Positions 53,501 through 64,000 of a stretch of 64,000 nucleotides of DNA are shown piece by piece. Location: NCBI GenBank assembly GCA_018806915.1, contig JAGKQI010000021.1, positions 620,001 to 684,000 on the forward strand, in the 5' to 3' direction. Numbering within the stretch: the stretch's first letter is position 1; each line of letters opens with the position of its first letter. This DNA is from Phytophthora colocasiae. Taxonomy: Eukaryota; Oomycota; Peronosporomycetes; Peronosporales; Peronosporaceae. A program made the position numbers and the translations under genes. Below the pieces are notes generated by a model that worked only from the letters and a program-made list of their open reading frames with translations, did no database searches and had not been told where the DNA came from.

Positions 53501-54004
53501 ACCGATGCGAAAGAGAAGAAACGGCTGCAGGACATGGTCAGGCACAAGAGCACCCCAGTCAATTTTGATGTTGGTGATTACGTCTTGTGGTCTCGCATAG
53601 ACCAACGACTACCAAAAAATAAGCTCCTCGGCCAGTGGGTCGGGCCATTCAAGATTGTCAAGGCCAATCCCCACTCCTTCGTGATCCAGCATTTGATCTC
53701 TGGCCGCGAGTACAACGTGCATGCATCAAGACTGAAGTTCTATGCCGATGAACAGCTCAACACCAACGCCGAACTGCTGGAGTTTGTATCCAACCAAGGA
53801 GTCATGCTGGGGGTGGAAGGCCTTAGCGACCATCGGTTCAATAAGACTCTTAAGCGCTGGGAACTCTTTGTCTCGTGGACAGGACTTCAAGACATCGAGA
53901 GCTCATGGGAGCCTCTGACGACGCTTCTCCAGGACGTACCAACCAAAGTGCAAGAGTACGCGATGGCGTGTGGTGATGACGAGTTGCGATCCCAGTTGGA
54001 TTAA
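50503..54004 (+). pseudogene. Gypsy element 3 pol, one frameshift
   Basis: Polyprotein with protease (PDSGADQSIIP), reverse transcriptase (LTIDYRPVNRVTIPIAG, ATDSALHFQ, then VWVDDVILFA at the active box) to about 51630. A run of five T at 51628-51632 then marks a frame change, and the second frame (open 51599-54004, 801 codons) continues FQLVRAANLKLNLAKSSLF. It contains RNase H (CVFTDASLAGFSIVV), integrase (HCGSQGHRGQD, CLLCKHVK, HWDYLYLG, LLSDQGSHFR, NGTIERLNRD) and a final chromodomain (LFVSWTGLQDIESSWEPLTT). The Trp in the RT box replaces the usual Tyr or Phe; both Asp are present. Only the frameshift prevents a full polyprotein. Confidence 0.9.
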
Positions 54005-54063
54005 CCAAGAACACGATGACACGTGATGACGCCAAGATGACTCAGCCAAGCCTTAGGGGGCAC

Positions 54064-54364
54064 TGTCGCCGTGATTACGCCTGTGGATCAAGGCTTGAGC
54101 TGTGCAGCTTGGCCCAGCACGTGACGGGATACCAATCAGATGCCCCTGGTAAAGTTGTTGGACACTAGGCACGCGGCATCTACAAGCTATTGGAGGCAAG
54201 GCACGCATCCCTCTCTCTATGTGGGCGCTGGCACGCGCCCAGGACTGCATTCGCGAGCACACGAAGGACAAGGCTGTAGGGAACAGGTTAGCGTGTGTTC
54301 GGCTACATTTTATCTGCTCATTAATAAACTTACCTGCTTGGTAACATCCCGGGTTACTGCGACA
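54064..54364 (+). repeat. 3' LTR of gypsy element 3
   Basis: 301 bp, copy of 48993-49293. Preceded by TTAGGGGGCAC, a polypurine-like tract. Confidence 0.93.
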
Positions 54365-54832
54365 ACTTGATCGAATTGGCACCACGGTATTCAGCAGCTT
54401 CAGCTTCTTCATCAGAATCCACATCCCTTTCGATGTCGGCCATAGAGACTGCCGATGCCATGGATCGCTTCGAGCTGCGGTGCCCCTTCATGATAGGAGT
54501 TCCGGTGGGATCGTAGCTAATTGCCGCCTCCACGTCATCCCTCGGTAAGTTTTGCTGCGAGTCGCTCTGGTGCATTCCGAGCACGAGACGTTCGGCAATG
54601 TAAAATGCTGGTGATACCACGACAGCGAATGCAATGGTGACATGCAACTGCATGAAGAGGTATGCGAAAACGACTGCACCCCAGTTGGAGGCAAACCCTA
54701 GCGAGGTCAGTCCAGTACCTGGGTCTGGATAGATCGTGAAGAGCAGATTACCCGATATCTGGCACCCCATTGAGGAATATCCGCTGCTTGCCAATGCAAG
54801 GAAGAGTACCGATACGACCGTCATAGTCACAG

Positions 54833-55171
54833 TGTGCCGTGTCGCGCTTGCGAAGTACTTGTACTGCGTTGCTTGCTTGCAGGTAAATGCAAAAGTGAGT
54901 ATTGATCAGTTAAGCTCTTCAGAGTCCTTCGCTAGCTGCTCATGGAGGGTTTCCTCCATTGACTATCCCAAGATCTAAACTCTACTGCTTGTCCATAGCA
55001 TAGATGTAGTTTCTACTACACCTAACGTCCTGCCGTTCATGTTCCAGTAAATGCTGTCCAGTGCTCATGAGTAAGCCTCCTCCAAGCATCGTGCGTCTCC
55101 ACACCGCGGAAACCAAAGGGGATCTGCTGCCAGAGTTCATCCATGTAGCCAGAGTCCTGAATATCACCACA
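54833..55171 (-). repeat. 3' LTR of gypsy element 4
   Basis: 339 bp, TGTGCCGTG...ATCACCACA on the plus strand, apparently identical to 59889-60227. The adjacent minus-strand tract TTGGAGGGTAG may be the polypurine tract. Confidence 0.92.
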
Positions 55172-55336
55172 CTACCCTCCAAGGACTCTAAAGCTTGTCC
55201 AATCCAAATGCATACGTGTAGGCCTCTTTGTCGTCAAAAGCTAGGCACGAGTAATCCCCTTGTAGGCAGTCGATAGTGCAGCTGCATCAGCCGCGAGAAC
55301 GTACTGCGCCACCTTGGCGGAACTTGGTCATTCATC

Positions 55337-58300
55337 TCAATCATCGACTCCCCACGAGTCCTCTTCCTCTTGTAGCCCAACCCATGACACTAACAACTGC
55401 CAGTTACCACGCTCCTTGCGATGTCCTTTGAAGGACTCTACCCCAAGAAGCATCCCTTGGTTGCCGACATGCGCAATTAACTCCTCATTAACGTCCAGGT
55501 ACTTGTCGCTGTAGAACTTGAGACGGGAACCGTGGACTTCGAAGTTCTGGTTAGTCACCAGATGACGGATGACGAATGAATGTGGGCGAGCGTCGATTAC
55601 CTCAAAGGACCAACCCATCGTGCCAATAGCTTGTCAGCAGCCAGGCGCTGGTCAATTCGCGACCATAAAACGAAATCGCCAATGGAGAAATTGCAAGGCG
55701 ACCCCTTCGCCCCTCGCATGTTCTGTAGTCGACGCTTCTCGCGTTCGTCCACTACTTCGCGGTGCATTGCAGCTAACGCCGTTCGAAGACGAGTCAGACG
55801 ATCTTCTGGAAGCTCAAAGCCATCCGATAGCACCACTGGCTTGCCATTTATCTCGACAACAATAGGCTCAAACGGAGAGGGTCGAGGAAGCCCAGTAAAC
55901 AATTCTGCGGGCGATCGACCACCAAGTGAAGCCACGGGCGTATGGTTCAGGTTTCCCTGGACTAATGGAAGCACGTAAGTCCACTCGCGGGTGTCCAGCT
56001 TGAGTTCCATCAACAAGACGCGCATAACTTGCAGTATGTCGCGATTGAGCCTTTCGACTGTTCCATTGATCCATGGCGAGTAAGCCACAACGAGCTCCTG
56101 TTGCACCTGCAACTGCTTGCAGAGCTGGCTGATAACGCTGTTTTTAAAGTGGCTACCTTGGTCAGAGATCAGCATCGATGGTGCTCCGAACCGCTTCCAC
56201 CAATCCACGAGAGCTGTTGCCGCAACAGTGCTAGTTGGCGAATCGCATGCCACTAACTCGCAATAATGCGATAGCCCATCTTTCAGAACTAACACGTACT
56301 TGCACTGGCCTGCGTTCTCGCCCATTGAGAGAAAGTCCCAATGCAAAAGCTCGTTGGGCTGCACAGGATCGTATGTAGGCCCCCATGGCCGCGTAATGAT
56401 GTTACCACCCTTGACGTGCTTGCATAGCAGGCAGCGGCTAAGGAATTGGCGACACAGTCTAGCCAATCCGTTAATCCAGAACACTTCCTCAATTGTCAAC
56501 ACCATCGGGTCTAACCCGCGATGGCCTTGCACGCCACAGTGGCTCACCACGAAGACACGTTGTAGTAAAGCACTATCTTCAGTAGGAATCCAGATACGAC
56601 CATCCACGAGCAATGTTCCATCCTCCTGCCGTTGCGCCTCTGGCGAGGCGTTGCGAGAATGTTTACGCTGAGCAGCACTAATGACATCTAGCGAGGAAAT
56701 TCAAAGTCTTCATGAAGCATGTGAAGCCGCTGTACATCTCCTTCTCCTTGTGCAGCGTCATCAGTCTCATCATGTTCTGTTTCAGTCTCAGCAGACTCAT
56801 CGTGCACTGGTTGCATCATAGAAGCATCTGATCCAGATCCAGCATCTTTCCCCAGTTCACGTGCTTGACTCCTCGTAATGAACTTACATTGTACGCGAAC
56901 TCCCACCTCTTCTGGAAGACCCCAACGGGAAAGTAGATCTGCCCAGAGATTGTCCGATCCATCTATATGTTCAACATCAAATGCTAGACCAGTCAGCGAG
57001 AGAGCCCAGCGTTGGGCTTCCCCGCACGTGACGCTTAACACTCCTTGTCCGGCGCGAACACAAAGACCAGGTTTTGTGGTCACAGAATAATCGAAAACCA
57101 CCACGTCGAACAAGTAGATAACCGAGATTGCGGGCGGCGTAAATAATCGGATAGGCTTCCTTTTCAATGATACTCCACCTCTGCTCAGTGTCGCTGAAGA
57201 CACCACTCTTGCACAATAGTAGTTCATGATGCTGTTCTACCACCGGCAGACTGTCCATCCAATTGCGAACCTGCGAAACTACCAGTCCCCAACCACGTTC
57301 AGACGCATCACTAAAGACGCAGATGTCGGCTGAGTCATCGGGGTAGTACAGCAATTGAGAAGTCGACAACAGGAGGCGGGCATTCTCAAACGCCGCTTGT
57401 TCTTCCACAGACCAGGTCAATGTGCATCCAGCTGCGAGTCGCTTGGTGCGGCCTACTTGCTTTAGTGCAGCCTCCAGCATGACATGTAATGGCTGCATAA
57501 CGCGGCCGTAGTCCATGATAGAGTCGCGCAGCCATCCTGCCGCGCATAAGAACTGCTGTAGGTCGGCGGCTGTCACTGGCAATGGGAGTGACTGTAATGC
57601 ACTCACACGAGAAGGGTCATGCTCAATCCCCTGGCCGCTAAACAACCGGCCACACCACTTAGTCACTTTCTTGAAGAGGCAGCTCTTCAACACACTGGAG
57701 ATTTCAAACGTGAAGCTCGGACACACTCGAAGAATTCACGTAGAGCACTCAAAAACTCAGCAGGCGAACGGGCAAACACCAATAGATCATCAATCCAAAC
57801 CAAAAGTTTCTTGTACAGCATCTTCTTGAACACCAATTGCATCTGATTCTGAAAATGCAGAGCTGAGTCAGTAGCCCCTTGAGGCACCCGAGTCGGAGTA
57901 AATACAGCATCATCCGTCACAAAACTCATGATCTCTTGACTGTCCGGGTGCAGTGGTAGCTGCGTGAATCCGTTAGTCATGTCGAAGTTCGCAAATCCAC
58001 ATACACCACGTACGTTCCTCGCTGCAGCAGCTAAATCAGGCGCTGTTCCAGCAATCGGTACAGTAACAGCGTTCACAGGTCTGTAGTCGATAGTGAGTCA
58101 GGAAATTCAGATGGCCGGCCGGACTTTGGTACTGGTACAGCCGCACAAGCCCAGTGGCTCTGTTGGTTGCGGCGAATGAAACCCATGTCCAATAATTGCT
58201 GTGTATGAGCCCGTAGGAAATCACTTTGTGCAGGCGCGTATCGCCGAGGCCGCGTACGGTATGGCTGGGCTCCATCACGAATCGTGATACGTAACGGTTC

Positions 58301-59116
58301 CACTAGAGCTGGCGGATCATTTCCCAATTCAATCCTAAACACGTCTTCGAATTCCAACACTAAGTCCGACATCGACGGCAGATATTCGAGTGGAAATCCA
58401 TTCTCGCCTGCTGCTGTCACCATGGCCTTGAGGAGGTGGTGGACGTCTCGAGGGTCAACTGCGTGAGGTTCGTCATCATCGAAAGGATCGTGATCCTCCA
58501 TGATGCGTCCGCCTGCCAACTGAGAGAGCTGAGCATTCACATCAATTCCCAGAGAGACTAGCATGTCGTTTCCCAGGATGAACTCATCCTCTTGTCCTTC
58601 CAATACAATGCATGTCACTTCCGTCAGATGTACAGGTCCAGCCACCGTCTGAAGTCTCAAATCTAGCGTAACGTAGTCGTGACACACAATTACAGCGCCT
58701 CCAGCAACCGTCACCTCTACCTGCTCTGGTAGCGACTGGATAGCAACTCCTGCTCCAAGTTCATTCAATTCCTCCACAAAATGACGTGCAATGTATGACG
58801 ACGTCGCACCAGAATCCGCACAGTATGGTAGCGAAATTAAACCGTCCACAATCACTTCGCCCACCGCTAGGGCCGGAGCAACCTTCTTTGCTTTCTTTGC
58901 CTCTCGAACAGACTTCATCCGGTCGACAGCAGCGGCCTTGTCCGCCTCTGTGGCGGTCGGGCAGTCGCGTAGCCAGTGATCACCTTTGCAGTGCCAACAT
59001 CCTGTCCGAGGCGGGTTGGTGCTTGGCTGCCTCCTTCGGCGCCCCGCCGGAACGGGCTGACGATGTAGTTGAGCGTGGGCCATTCTTGTTGTTGCTAGAG
59101 TAGGTCGCCTTGTCAC
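55337..59116 (-). pseudogene. Gypsy element 4 pol, several frameshifts
   Basis: Read on the minus strand in pieces. 59116-58073 has the CCHC-like knuckle CWHCKGDHWLRDC (one residue shorter between Cys and His than usual), protease YCADSGATSSYI and the start of RT. 58076-57687 has ATDSALHFQ and the RT box VWIDDLLVFA. 57726-56977 has the RT end and RNase H (CVFSDASERGWGLVV). 57227-56688 has the tether (DNLWADLLSRW). 56613-55597 has integrase (HCGVQGHRG, CLLCKHVK, HWDFLSMG, ISDQGSHF, NGTVERLNRD). 55618-55337 has the end with a chromodomain-like LLVSWVGLQEEEDSWG. At least four frame changes separate them. Trp replaces Tyr/Phe before DD, as in element 3. Confidence 0.88.
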
Positions 59117-59855
59117 TGGTCGACTTGTCCCTTTTCTCCGCGTTTGACTTACCCTTTTGATCTCTTGTCAAAACGTGGTACTTATGTTGATCTCGAGCTT
59201 TCACCTTGATCACTCGGAACAACACGAAATCATTGCGTTTCGCCTCCTGGTCCACAAATTTCGTGTGACGGCGAACTTCGTCTCGAAGGACGGCAGGCTC
59301 CAGATTGTCGATCAGAAAGTTGCAACGTAGTTTCATCCGCTCATTATATCCTGGCTTCGCCGGATCACCCACTCCAAGGATCTCCCCAAGCCCATTCTTC
59401 TCGACCAAATCAGAGAAATCGCGAAAGTACTTCAGTACCCGCGCATCAATATCATCTTCATGCATATCGACGTTCAAATGCTTTTTGAAGAGAGCGTCCA
59501 AATCCGGGACCTGAGCGTTCTTCACACTCAGTACTCGTTGATTGATCAGAGCCTTCAACTCATCATCGGTGACGCTATCGACAGGTTTCTGTAACTCGTA
59601 CAGACATAGTGCCTCAAGAAGCTTGGGTTCGAAGGCCAACTTGATCGGCCGCATCGCCACCTCAGGACGCTCGCCACTCTCGACGCAGCGCTGTCGGATG
59701 CATTCTTCATACTGCTCCCGTTGCTTCTTCCAATTGACTAGTGCACCTTGACTCCACCCATCCAATTTTGGGGCGTGGAGGAACTCAAACACAGGTTGGT
59801 GCGCTGTTGTCATGACAACATCTCCGTCACTCTCATACTGGGTCGAGTTCGACAT
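58980..59855 (-). CDS. Gypsy element 4 Gag (without its zinc knuckle)
   Basis: 291 residues from ATG 59855 (MSNSTQYESDGDVVMTTAHQ), the capsid part of Gag. It ends after LALQR in the frame that overlaps the zinc-knuckle sequence, which lies in the pol frame. In element 3 the knuckle is in the gag frame, so here a frame change (near 59040) or programmed shift would be needed to add it. Otherwise intact. Confidence 0.82.
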   Translation of the reverse strand: MSNSTQYESDGDVVMTTAHQPVFEFLHAPKLDGWSQGALVNWKKQREQYEECIRQRCVESGERPEVAMRPIKLAFEPKLLEALCLYELQKPVDSVTDDELKALINQRVLSVKNAQVPDLDALFKKHLNVDMHEDDIDARVLKYFRDFSDLVEKNGLGEILGVGDPAKPGYNERMKLRCNFLIDNLEPAVLRDEVRRHTKFVDQEAKRNDFVLFRVIKVKARDQHKYHVLTRDQKGKSNAEKRDKSTSDKATYSSNNKNGPRSTTSSARSGGAPKEAAKHQPASDRMLALQR

Positions 59856-59888
59856 GCTTCAGCGGTCCACAAGGACTAAAGTTAACTT

Positions 59889-60227
59889 TGTGCCGTGTCG
59901 CGCTTGCGAAGTACTTGTACTGCGTTGCTTGCTTGCAGGTAAATGCAAAAGTGAGTATTGATCAGTTAAGCTCTTCAGAGTCCTTCGCTAGCTGCTCATG
60001 GAGGGTTTCCTCCATTGACTATCCCAAGATCTAAACTCTACTGCTTGTCCATAGCATAGATGTAGTTTCTACTACACCTAACGTCCTGCCGTTCATGTTC
60101 CAGTAAATGCTGTCCAGTGCTCATGAGTAAGCCTCCTCCAAGCATCGTGCGTCTCCACACCGCGGAAACCAAAGGGGATCTGCTGCCAGAGTTCATCCAT
60201 GTAGCCAGAGTCCTGAATATCACCACA
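59889..60227 (-). repeat. 5' LTR of gypsy element 4
   Basis: 339 bp, copy of 54833-55171, carrying the promoter for the minus-strand genes. Confidence 0.92.
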
Positions 60228-60889
60228 CACAGCAACTACGCGGGGCATTCGAGTGGGGTCGCTGTGTTGACGCTGGAGTGACGGGATCACAATTCCGGCA
60301 CCGTAGGCGAGTGACAAATTGCCAAACGCACTGGCAACTTGCGAGAAGGAGATTTGAGGGGCAGGAACACTGGGGTGACCACGCATTCCATGTATGACGA
60401 CTGCAACACCAATACAATCAGCGATAATGGTACCAGCACAACCTGCAAAAGCAGCGCCAGCTCCTTCTTTGAGTGTCGGAATAAGGCAGACTGGGAGGAC
60501 CATGAGCGCCATAATTGCAATCCAGACTTTTTGGTCGAATGCATCTGCGAAGAGTCCGTCGAGTAGCGAACCACCTAGCACGAGGAAAACGCAGGGCACT
60601 AGAAGACACACGTCCATTTGAGAGACGACAACCATATATCGACCACTTTTGCCCATGCATCACTCGCCAAGGTCACCGTACGTGCGAACAGATCTCGGTG
60701 CCAGCAGCATATCACCACGGACGCGTACACGTTTGCGAACGCCATGAAAATAAGCGCAAAGATGGCGATCACCGGGCCTGCTCCGGAAAAGTTGCCGGGC
60801 ATTCCGAGAGTGCCGACGCCGTAGACGCAGCAAAAGAGGTTGAAGGCGATTTTCGCGTCCTCCATCGTGAAGAAGGCAGAACGTGCCAT

Positions 60890-62556
60890 TTTGCTTCTAT
60901 AGTAGAGATAGCTGCAGTCGAAGGTTGACAGGTAGATCGATCGATTGTGCTTCGGCAACGCGAAAACAAGAACGTTCGCGATCTTCTTGCGGCACCACCT
61001 GTAAGTCATTCGTCGATACACAATGCAAGAAGCACATGATTAACCAAGTGGCCAAAGCAGCCTGTTGTTGAGAAACCGGTTGTCTCCTACTTGGAGCCGA
61101 CGTAGTTTCATCAGTTGGTAAAAACAGCTTTAAATTTGAAAAGGCTACCAGGCTGGAAGCCATCAACCTGGGACACCGAATGCTCTTACCGAACGATTCG
61201 AGTCAATCGACAATTCGGGACTTGGCGGCGGAAGAATCAATAAGGCGAGCTCAACTCGTCCAACTTGAAGCCCACTATAGGCCGCCTCAAGGCGCATCTC
61301 TGGCGGGTTTCAACCCGGCAAATGTTTTGCTTGAAGAAACTTCGCTGCAGGCTCTTTTCAAGATCGACATAAACCGGTCGGTCTCAGGTAGGAAGGTGAA
61401 GAAGACTCCGTATCTCTAGTTTCAACATGTGAGTCTCCTGAATGAAGACTCGTCTTCAACATGAAGACGATGTCTACAACTGCGTTGTTTCACCTCGTCG
61501 AGGCACTCAGCACTTTTGAGTGCTGGAAGCACCGGCATCAACGGACACTTCTGAAGTTGGCGCATCTCGTTCTGGTGCGTTGGCGTGGGTATGTCTCTAG
61601 TCTAGTGCTGAAGCGGACGATGGGCTGGTGAAGATGTATCAGAGGAATCCTTTGCGGGAGATGCGCGGCCGTTGCAACTCTTGGAGATCCGGTGCATGTG
61701 TTGATGGGCTCTGGCCAGGCGGGAATACTCTCTGCAAGCACCAATCGCAAACTGCCACACCGCAGCTTGTCACCACCACCTGACCGCGCTTTGATTTCCA
61801 GTGCTGAATCAGCACTGATTCAGCACTGGAAATCAAAGCGCGGTCAGGTGGTGAATCGAGAGTCTCGATTCGAGACTTTCGATTCAAGTTGGGAGCCACG
61901 CCACGCAACATTATGCAGCGTACGTGTACCGGTACTGTTGAGCGGTGAACCTCCGCAACATGTAGACGGTCAACTTGACAACAGAGGAAATGCCTTTGTA
62001 CATGTATCGCTGACATTGTGAAATAAAAAAGACCCAGCGAGGGTTAACTCGTCTTTTCAAAGCCGCGACGATGTCGAAGTTTGAAATTGAAGTTGCGCCT
62101 AGCGCACTCGGCTGAGTGAATGTAGTTCTACGTGTGCATATTTCGCTTGAAAACACTGTTTTGCTCATGTGACGAATGTACAGGACTGCTTTGTTCGATG
62201 AGAGTCAGGCGTATCGGACAGCGGCGCAGTGTTGGAGTCCAAAATGGCGAAGAACGTCGAAGTGGTGATTTGCAGCGCCGGGTCCTACGTGCAAAATCCG
62301 GTGCGGCAGCGTTTAACGCTGCACCAGAAAGTGCGGTACGGGAAATTCGGGCTCTCTCATAGGCCCATCGTCATCTGACGTCGGCCGCAAGGCTGACAGC
62401 GCCTGCTCTCGCTCTCATACGGTCCCTGCTGCAACCCGATCAAACGTTGGCTACGCTCACTGAGCAGAGGTGAGCTTTTGCGCAGTCTGCCCGCTCTGGT
62501 ACAGCTTCGCTAGTTGACCTTGTTGAGCTGGGTCATTTGACGCCCACCTCATTGAA
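60890..62556. other. Divergent intergenic region between F and G
   Basis: 1.7 kb without a supported gene. A 79-codon plus-strand frame (61180-61419, MLLPNDSSQSTIRDLAAEES...) is of normal composition but unrecognised. 61775-61854 is a near-perfect hairpin. 61855-61900 repeats GAATCGAGAGTCTCGATTC-like motifs. Nothing else is identified. Confidence 0.4.
61775..61854. repeat. Near-perfect 39-bp palindrome
   Basis: Arms 61775-61813 and 61816-61854 are exact reverse complements around a 2-base spacer CA. This could extrude a cruciform or form an RNA hairpin. Confidence 0.9.
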
Positions 62557-62573
62557 GCTCAGTCTCCAACTTT
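62557..62573 (+). promoter_or_regulatory. Possible core promoter motif of gene G
   Basis: GCTCAGTCTCCAACTTT, 39 bases before the ATG, similar to the motif of A-D with one extra base. Weaker evidence than for A-D. Confidence 0.4.
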
Positions 62574-62612
62574 CCTCCTGCCACGCAAGGAACCAACTTA
62601 ACCAACTCGACG

Positions 62613-64000
62613 ATGGCTCGCTCCGCTCTCTTCACCGCGGAGGACGCCAAGGCCGCCTTCAATCTATTCTGCTGCGTCTACGGCATTGGAACGCTTGGTA
62701 TGCCCGGTAACTTCTCCCGTGCCGGCCCTGTGATTGCAGTCCTCGCTATGGCCTTCATGGCCTTCGCCAACACGTACTCCTCGGTGGCTATTTGCCGTGT
62801 CATGCTGCTCGCCCCTCGATCAGTGAGGACCTACGGTGACCTTGGAGAGTGGTGCATGGGCAAACCCGGCCGCTACCTTTCGGTCATCTCTCAAATGGGC
62901 AACTGCCTGCTGGTGCCGTGCGTGTTCCTCGTGCTTGGTGGTACGCTACTGGACGGCCTCTTCCCGGATGCTTTTAGTGGCTCCGTGTGGATCATCTTGA
63001 TGGCTCTCGCTTGCCTTCCAGTTTGTCTGGTACCTACGCTCAAGGAAGGTGCTGGCGCTGCCTTTGCAGGTTGCATGGGGACGCTTATCGCCGATGCTAT
63101 CGGAGTCGGCGTCGTTATGCACGGCATGCGTGGCCACCCCAGTGTTCCATCACCCGACCTCAATTTCAAACAAGTCGCTGGTGCTTTCGGCAATTTGGCT
63201 CTTGCGTACGGTGCCGGCATCGTAATTCCGGCGCTTCAGCGTCAGCACAGTGACCCCACCCGCATGCCTCGTGTTGTTGGCGTGACCATCGCGTTTATTT
63301 CGTGCTGCTTCTTGGTTCTTGCCAGTACTGCCTACTCGTCGGTGGGATGCCAAATCTCGGGCAACTTGCTTTGGTCGATCTACCCGAACGCTGAGACTGG
63401 CTTGACTACGCTTGGCTTCCGCTCGGACTGGGGGATGGTCGTCCTCGCCTACCTCTTCATGCAGCTCCACATTACGATTGCCTTTTCCGTGATCCTCAAC
63501 CCTGCCTTCTACATTGCTGAACGCCTTGTGCTTGGAATGCACAAGAGGCCCGTCGCTGATATGGAGAGCAATATGCTGAGCTATGCCGATGCTGCTACCC
63601 CTGCTGACGGTGCTGAGCACTCGGAGAAGGAGTCTCGTGTTTCGAAACGTTCGTTCATCTCAGTTGCTGACAACGAAAACGTTCACCTTGGTGAGCCAGA
63701 TGCCGAGGCTGCTGAATATCGTGGCGCCAACACTATCAAGTACGTGATTCTTCGCATCGTGATGATCGTGCTCTTGGTGATCGCGTCAGTTCTTCTGAAG
63801 GACCACTTCTCGGACTTGGCAGACTTCGCGGGTGCCTCGTGCATCACGGTGAACTCGATCCTTCTGCCAATTGTTTTCCTGTTGAAGAAGAAGTGGACTT
63901 CACTGCCGATGTGGGAGAAGGCTCCGGCACTGACTGTGGTGGTGGTGTGCTTCTGTTTGGGTTGCTACGTGACGTACACGTCGGGCAAGAACCTATTTGC
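62613..64000 (+). CDS. AAAP-family amino acid permease G (3' end outside window)
   Basis: Open from ATG 62613 (MARSALFTAEDAKAAFNLFC) to the last base, 462 codons with no stop or shift, so it is the one member of the E/F/G subfamily here that looks intact. Family marks: GTLGMPGNFSRAGPVI, LKEGAGAAFAGCMGTLIADA, NLALAYGAGIVIPALQRQHS, SSVGCQISGNLL, FYIAERLVLGMHKRP. The hydrophilic loop carries many Ser and acidic residues (EHSEKESRVSKRSFISVAD). It ends in the last membrane segment (CFCLGCYVTYTSGKN), so about 25 residues are missing. Role: amino acid carrier, substrate unknown. Divergent from F across 1.7 kb. Confidence 0.9.
   Translation, partial: MARSALFTAEDAKAAFNLFCCVYGIGTLGMPGNFSRAGPVIAVLAMAFMAFANTYSSVAICRVMLLAPRSVRTYGDLGEWCMGKPGRYLSVISQMGNCLLVPCVFLVLGGTLLDGLFPDAFSGSVWIILMALACLPVCLVPTLKEGAGAAFAGCMGTLIADAIGVGVVMHGMRGHPSVPSPDLNFKQVAGAFGNLALAYGAGIVIPALQRQHSDPTRMPRVVGVTIAFISCCFLVLASTAYSSVGCQISGNLLWSIYPNAETGLTTLGFRSDWGMVVLAYLFMQLHITIAFSVILNPAFYIAERLVLGMHKRPVADMESNMLSYADAATPADGAEHSEKESRVSKRSFISVADNENVHLGEPDAEAAEYRGANTIKYVILRIVMIVLLVIASVLLKDHFSDLADFAGASCITVNSILLPIVFLLKKKWTSLPMWEKAPALTVVVVCFCLGCYVTYTSGKNLF

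Larger units (their letters stand above)
48993..54364 (+). mobile_element. Ty3/gypsy LTR retrotransposon 3 inside gene F
   Basis: 5372 bp with two 301-bp LTRs (48993-49293, 54064-54364), identical by eye with TG...CA ends, and a 5-bp target duplication ACTTG (48988-48992, 54365-54369). Plus-strand gag and pol with frame changes. A second gypsy lineage, different from elements 1 and 2 and related to element 4 (shared gag and integrase motifs, Trp at the RT box). Confidence 0.95.
54833..60227 (-). mobile_element. Ty3/gypsy LTR retrotransposon 4 inside gene F
   Basis: 5395 bp with 339-bp LTRs (54833-55171, 59889-60227), identical by eye with TG...CA ends, and a 5-bp target duplication CACAG (54828-54832, 60228-60232). 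Minus-strand gag and pol broken by several frame changes. Same lineage as gypsy 3 but with different LTRs. Confidence 0.95.
48633..60889 (-). pseudogene. AAAP-family permease F, split by two retrotransposons
   Basis: The gene reads on the minus strand in three pieces: 60889-60228, 54832-54365 and 48992-48633, with gypsy 4 and gypsy 3 between. The ATG is at 60889 (MARSAFFTMEDAKIAFNLFC). Extra lesions are a small deletion causing a frame change after VYASVVIC near 60705, TGA in place of Trp in the GEWCMGK block (60657-60659), and one missing T near 48735 before the final segment, whose proper end is DEVYYNYTA and stop 48633-48635. The first insertion site cuts at IPSLQRQHSDPTRMPRVV, the second at AEAAEYRGANSIK. 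The pieces match gene G closely in order and sequence. The gene is certainly dead. F and G are head-to-head. Confidence 0.88.

Noticed and set aside
61180..61419. 79-codon frame between F and G
   Set aside because: No recognisable domain, promoter or paralogue; kept only as a comment in the intergenic entry.

Overview
This is nuclear DNA of an oomycete, most likely Phytophthora or a close relative. The evidence is a family of intronless amino acid/auxin permease (AAAP) genes, a core-promoter motif close to the Phytophthora Inr+FPR consensus (GCTCACTTTGGAATTT) in front of four of them, compact gene islands with genes tens to a hundred bases apart, and dense transposon cover. The species cannot be read from the sequence.

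Layout. 1-3244: the 3' end of a Ty1/copia element, a probable solo LTR, and a decayed piggyBac-like transposon. 3245-10151 and 10271-18089: two complete Ty3/gypsy elements (minus strand, TSDs TAGGA and GTATG), both inserted into the piggyBac remnant. Each carries an extra open frame on the opposite strand at its 3' end. 18706-28545: a large inverted repeat whose arms each hold one AAAP gene (A minus, B plus), with a pogo-like transposon in its centre. 29426-41200: a second inverted repeat with AAAP genes C (minus) and D (plus) and a decayed MULE transposase in its centre. 42057-42148: the fused 3' ends of two more AAAP genes, read as the scar of a third, collapsed palindrome. 42785-44622: a second pogo-like transposon. 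45027-48578: AAAP gene E (one frameshift) and a gene for a predicted seven-helix membrane protein with an EF-hand-like loop. 48633-60889: AAAP gene F (minus), split by two further gypsy elements (48993-54364, TSD ACTTG; 54833-60227, TSD CACAG). 62613-64000: AAAP gene G, running off the window.

The window is therefore an amplifying and decaying permease cluster. Seven genes and one relic alternate in direction, in head-to-head pairs (A/B, C/D, F/G). The pairs A/B and C/D are near-perfect palindromes joined tail-to-tail by a common linker. A-D form one subfamily and E-G another. One segment of gene A matches C/D rather than its partner B, which points to gene conversion between the palindromes. 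Because each palindrome arm has an almost identical partner, several transposon insertions can be compared with their empty site inside the same window.

All coordinates come from reading the sequence by eye. Identities are qualitative, and boundaries given as approximate may be off by some bases. Several single-base frameshifts lie in otherwise young sequences, so residual assembly error cannot be excluded.
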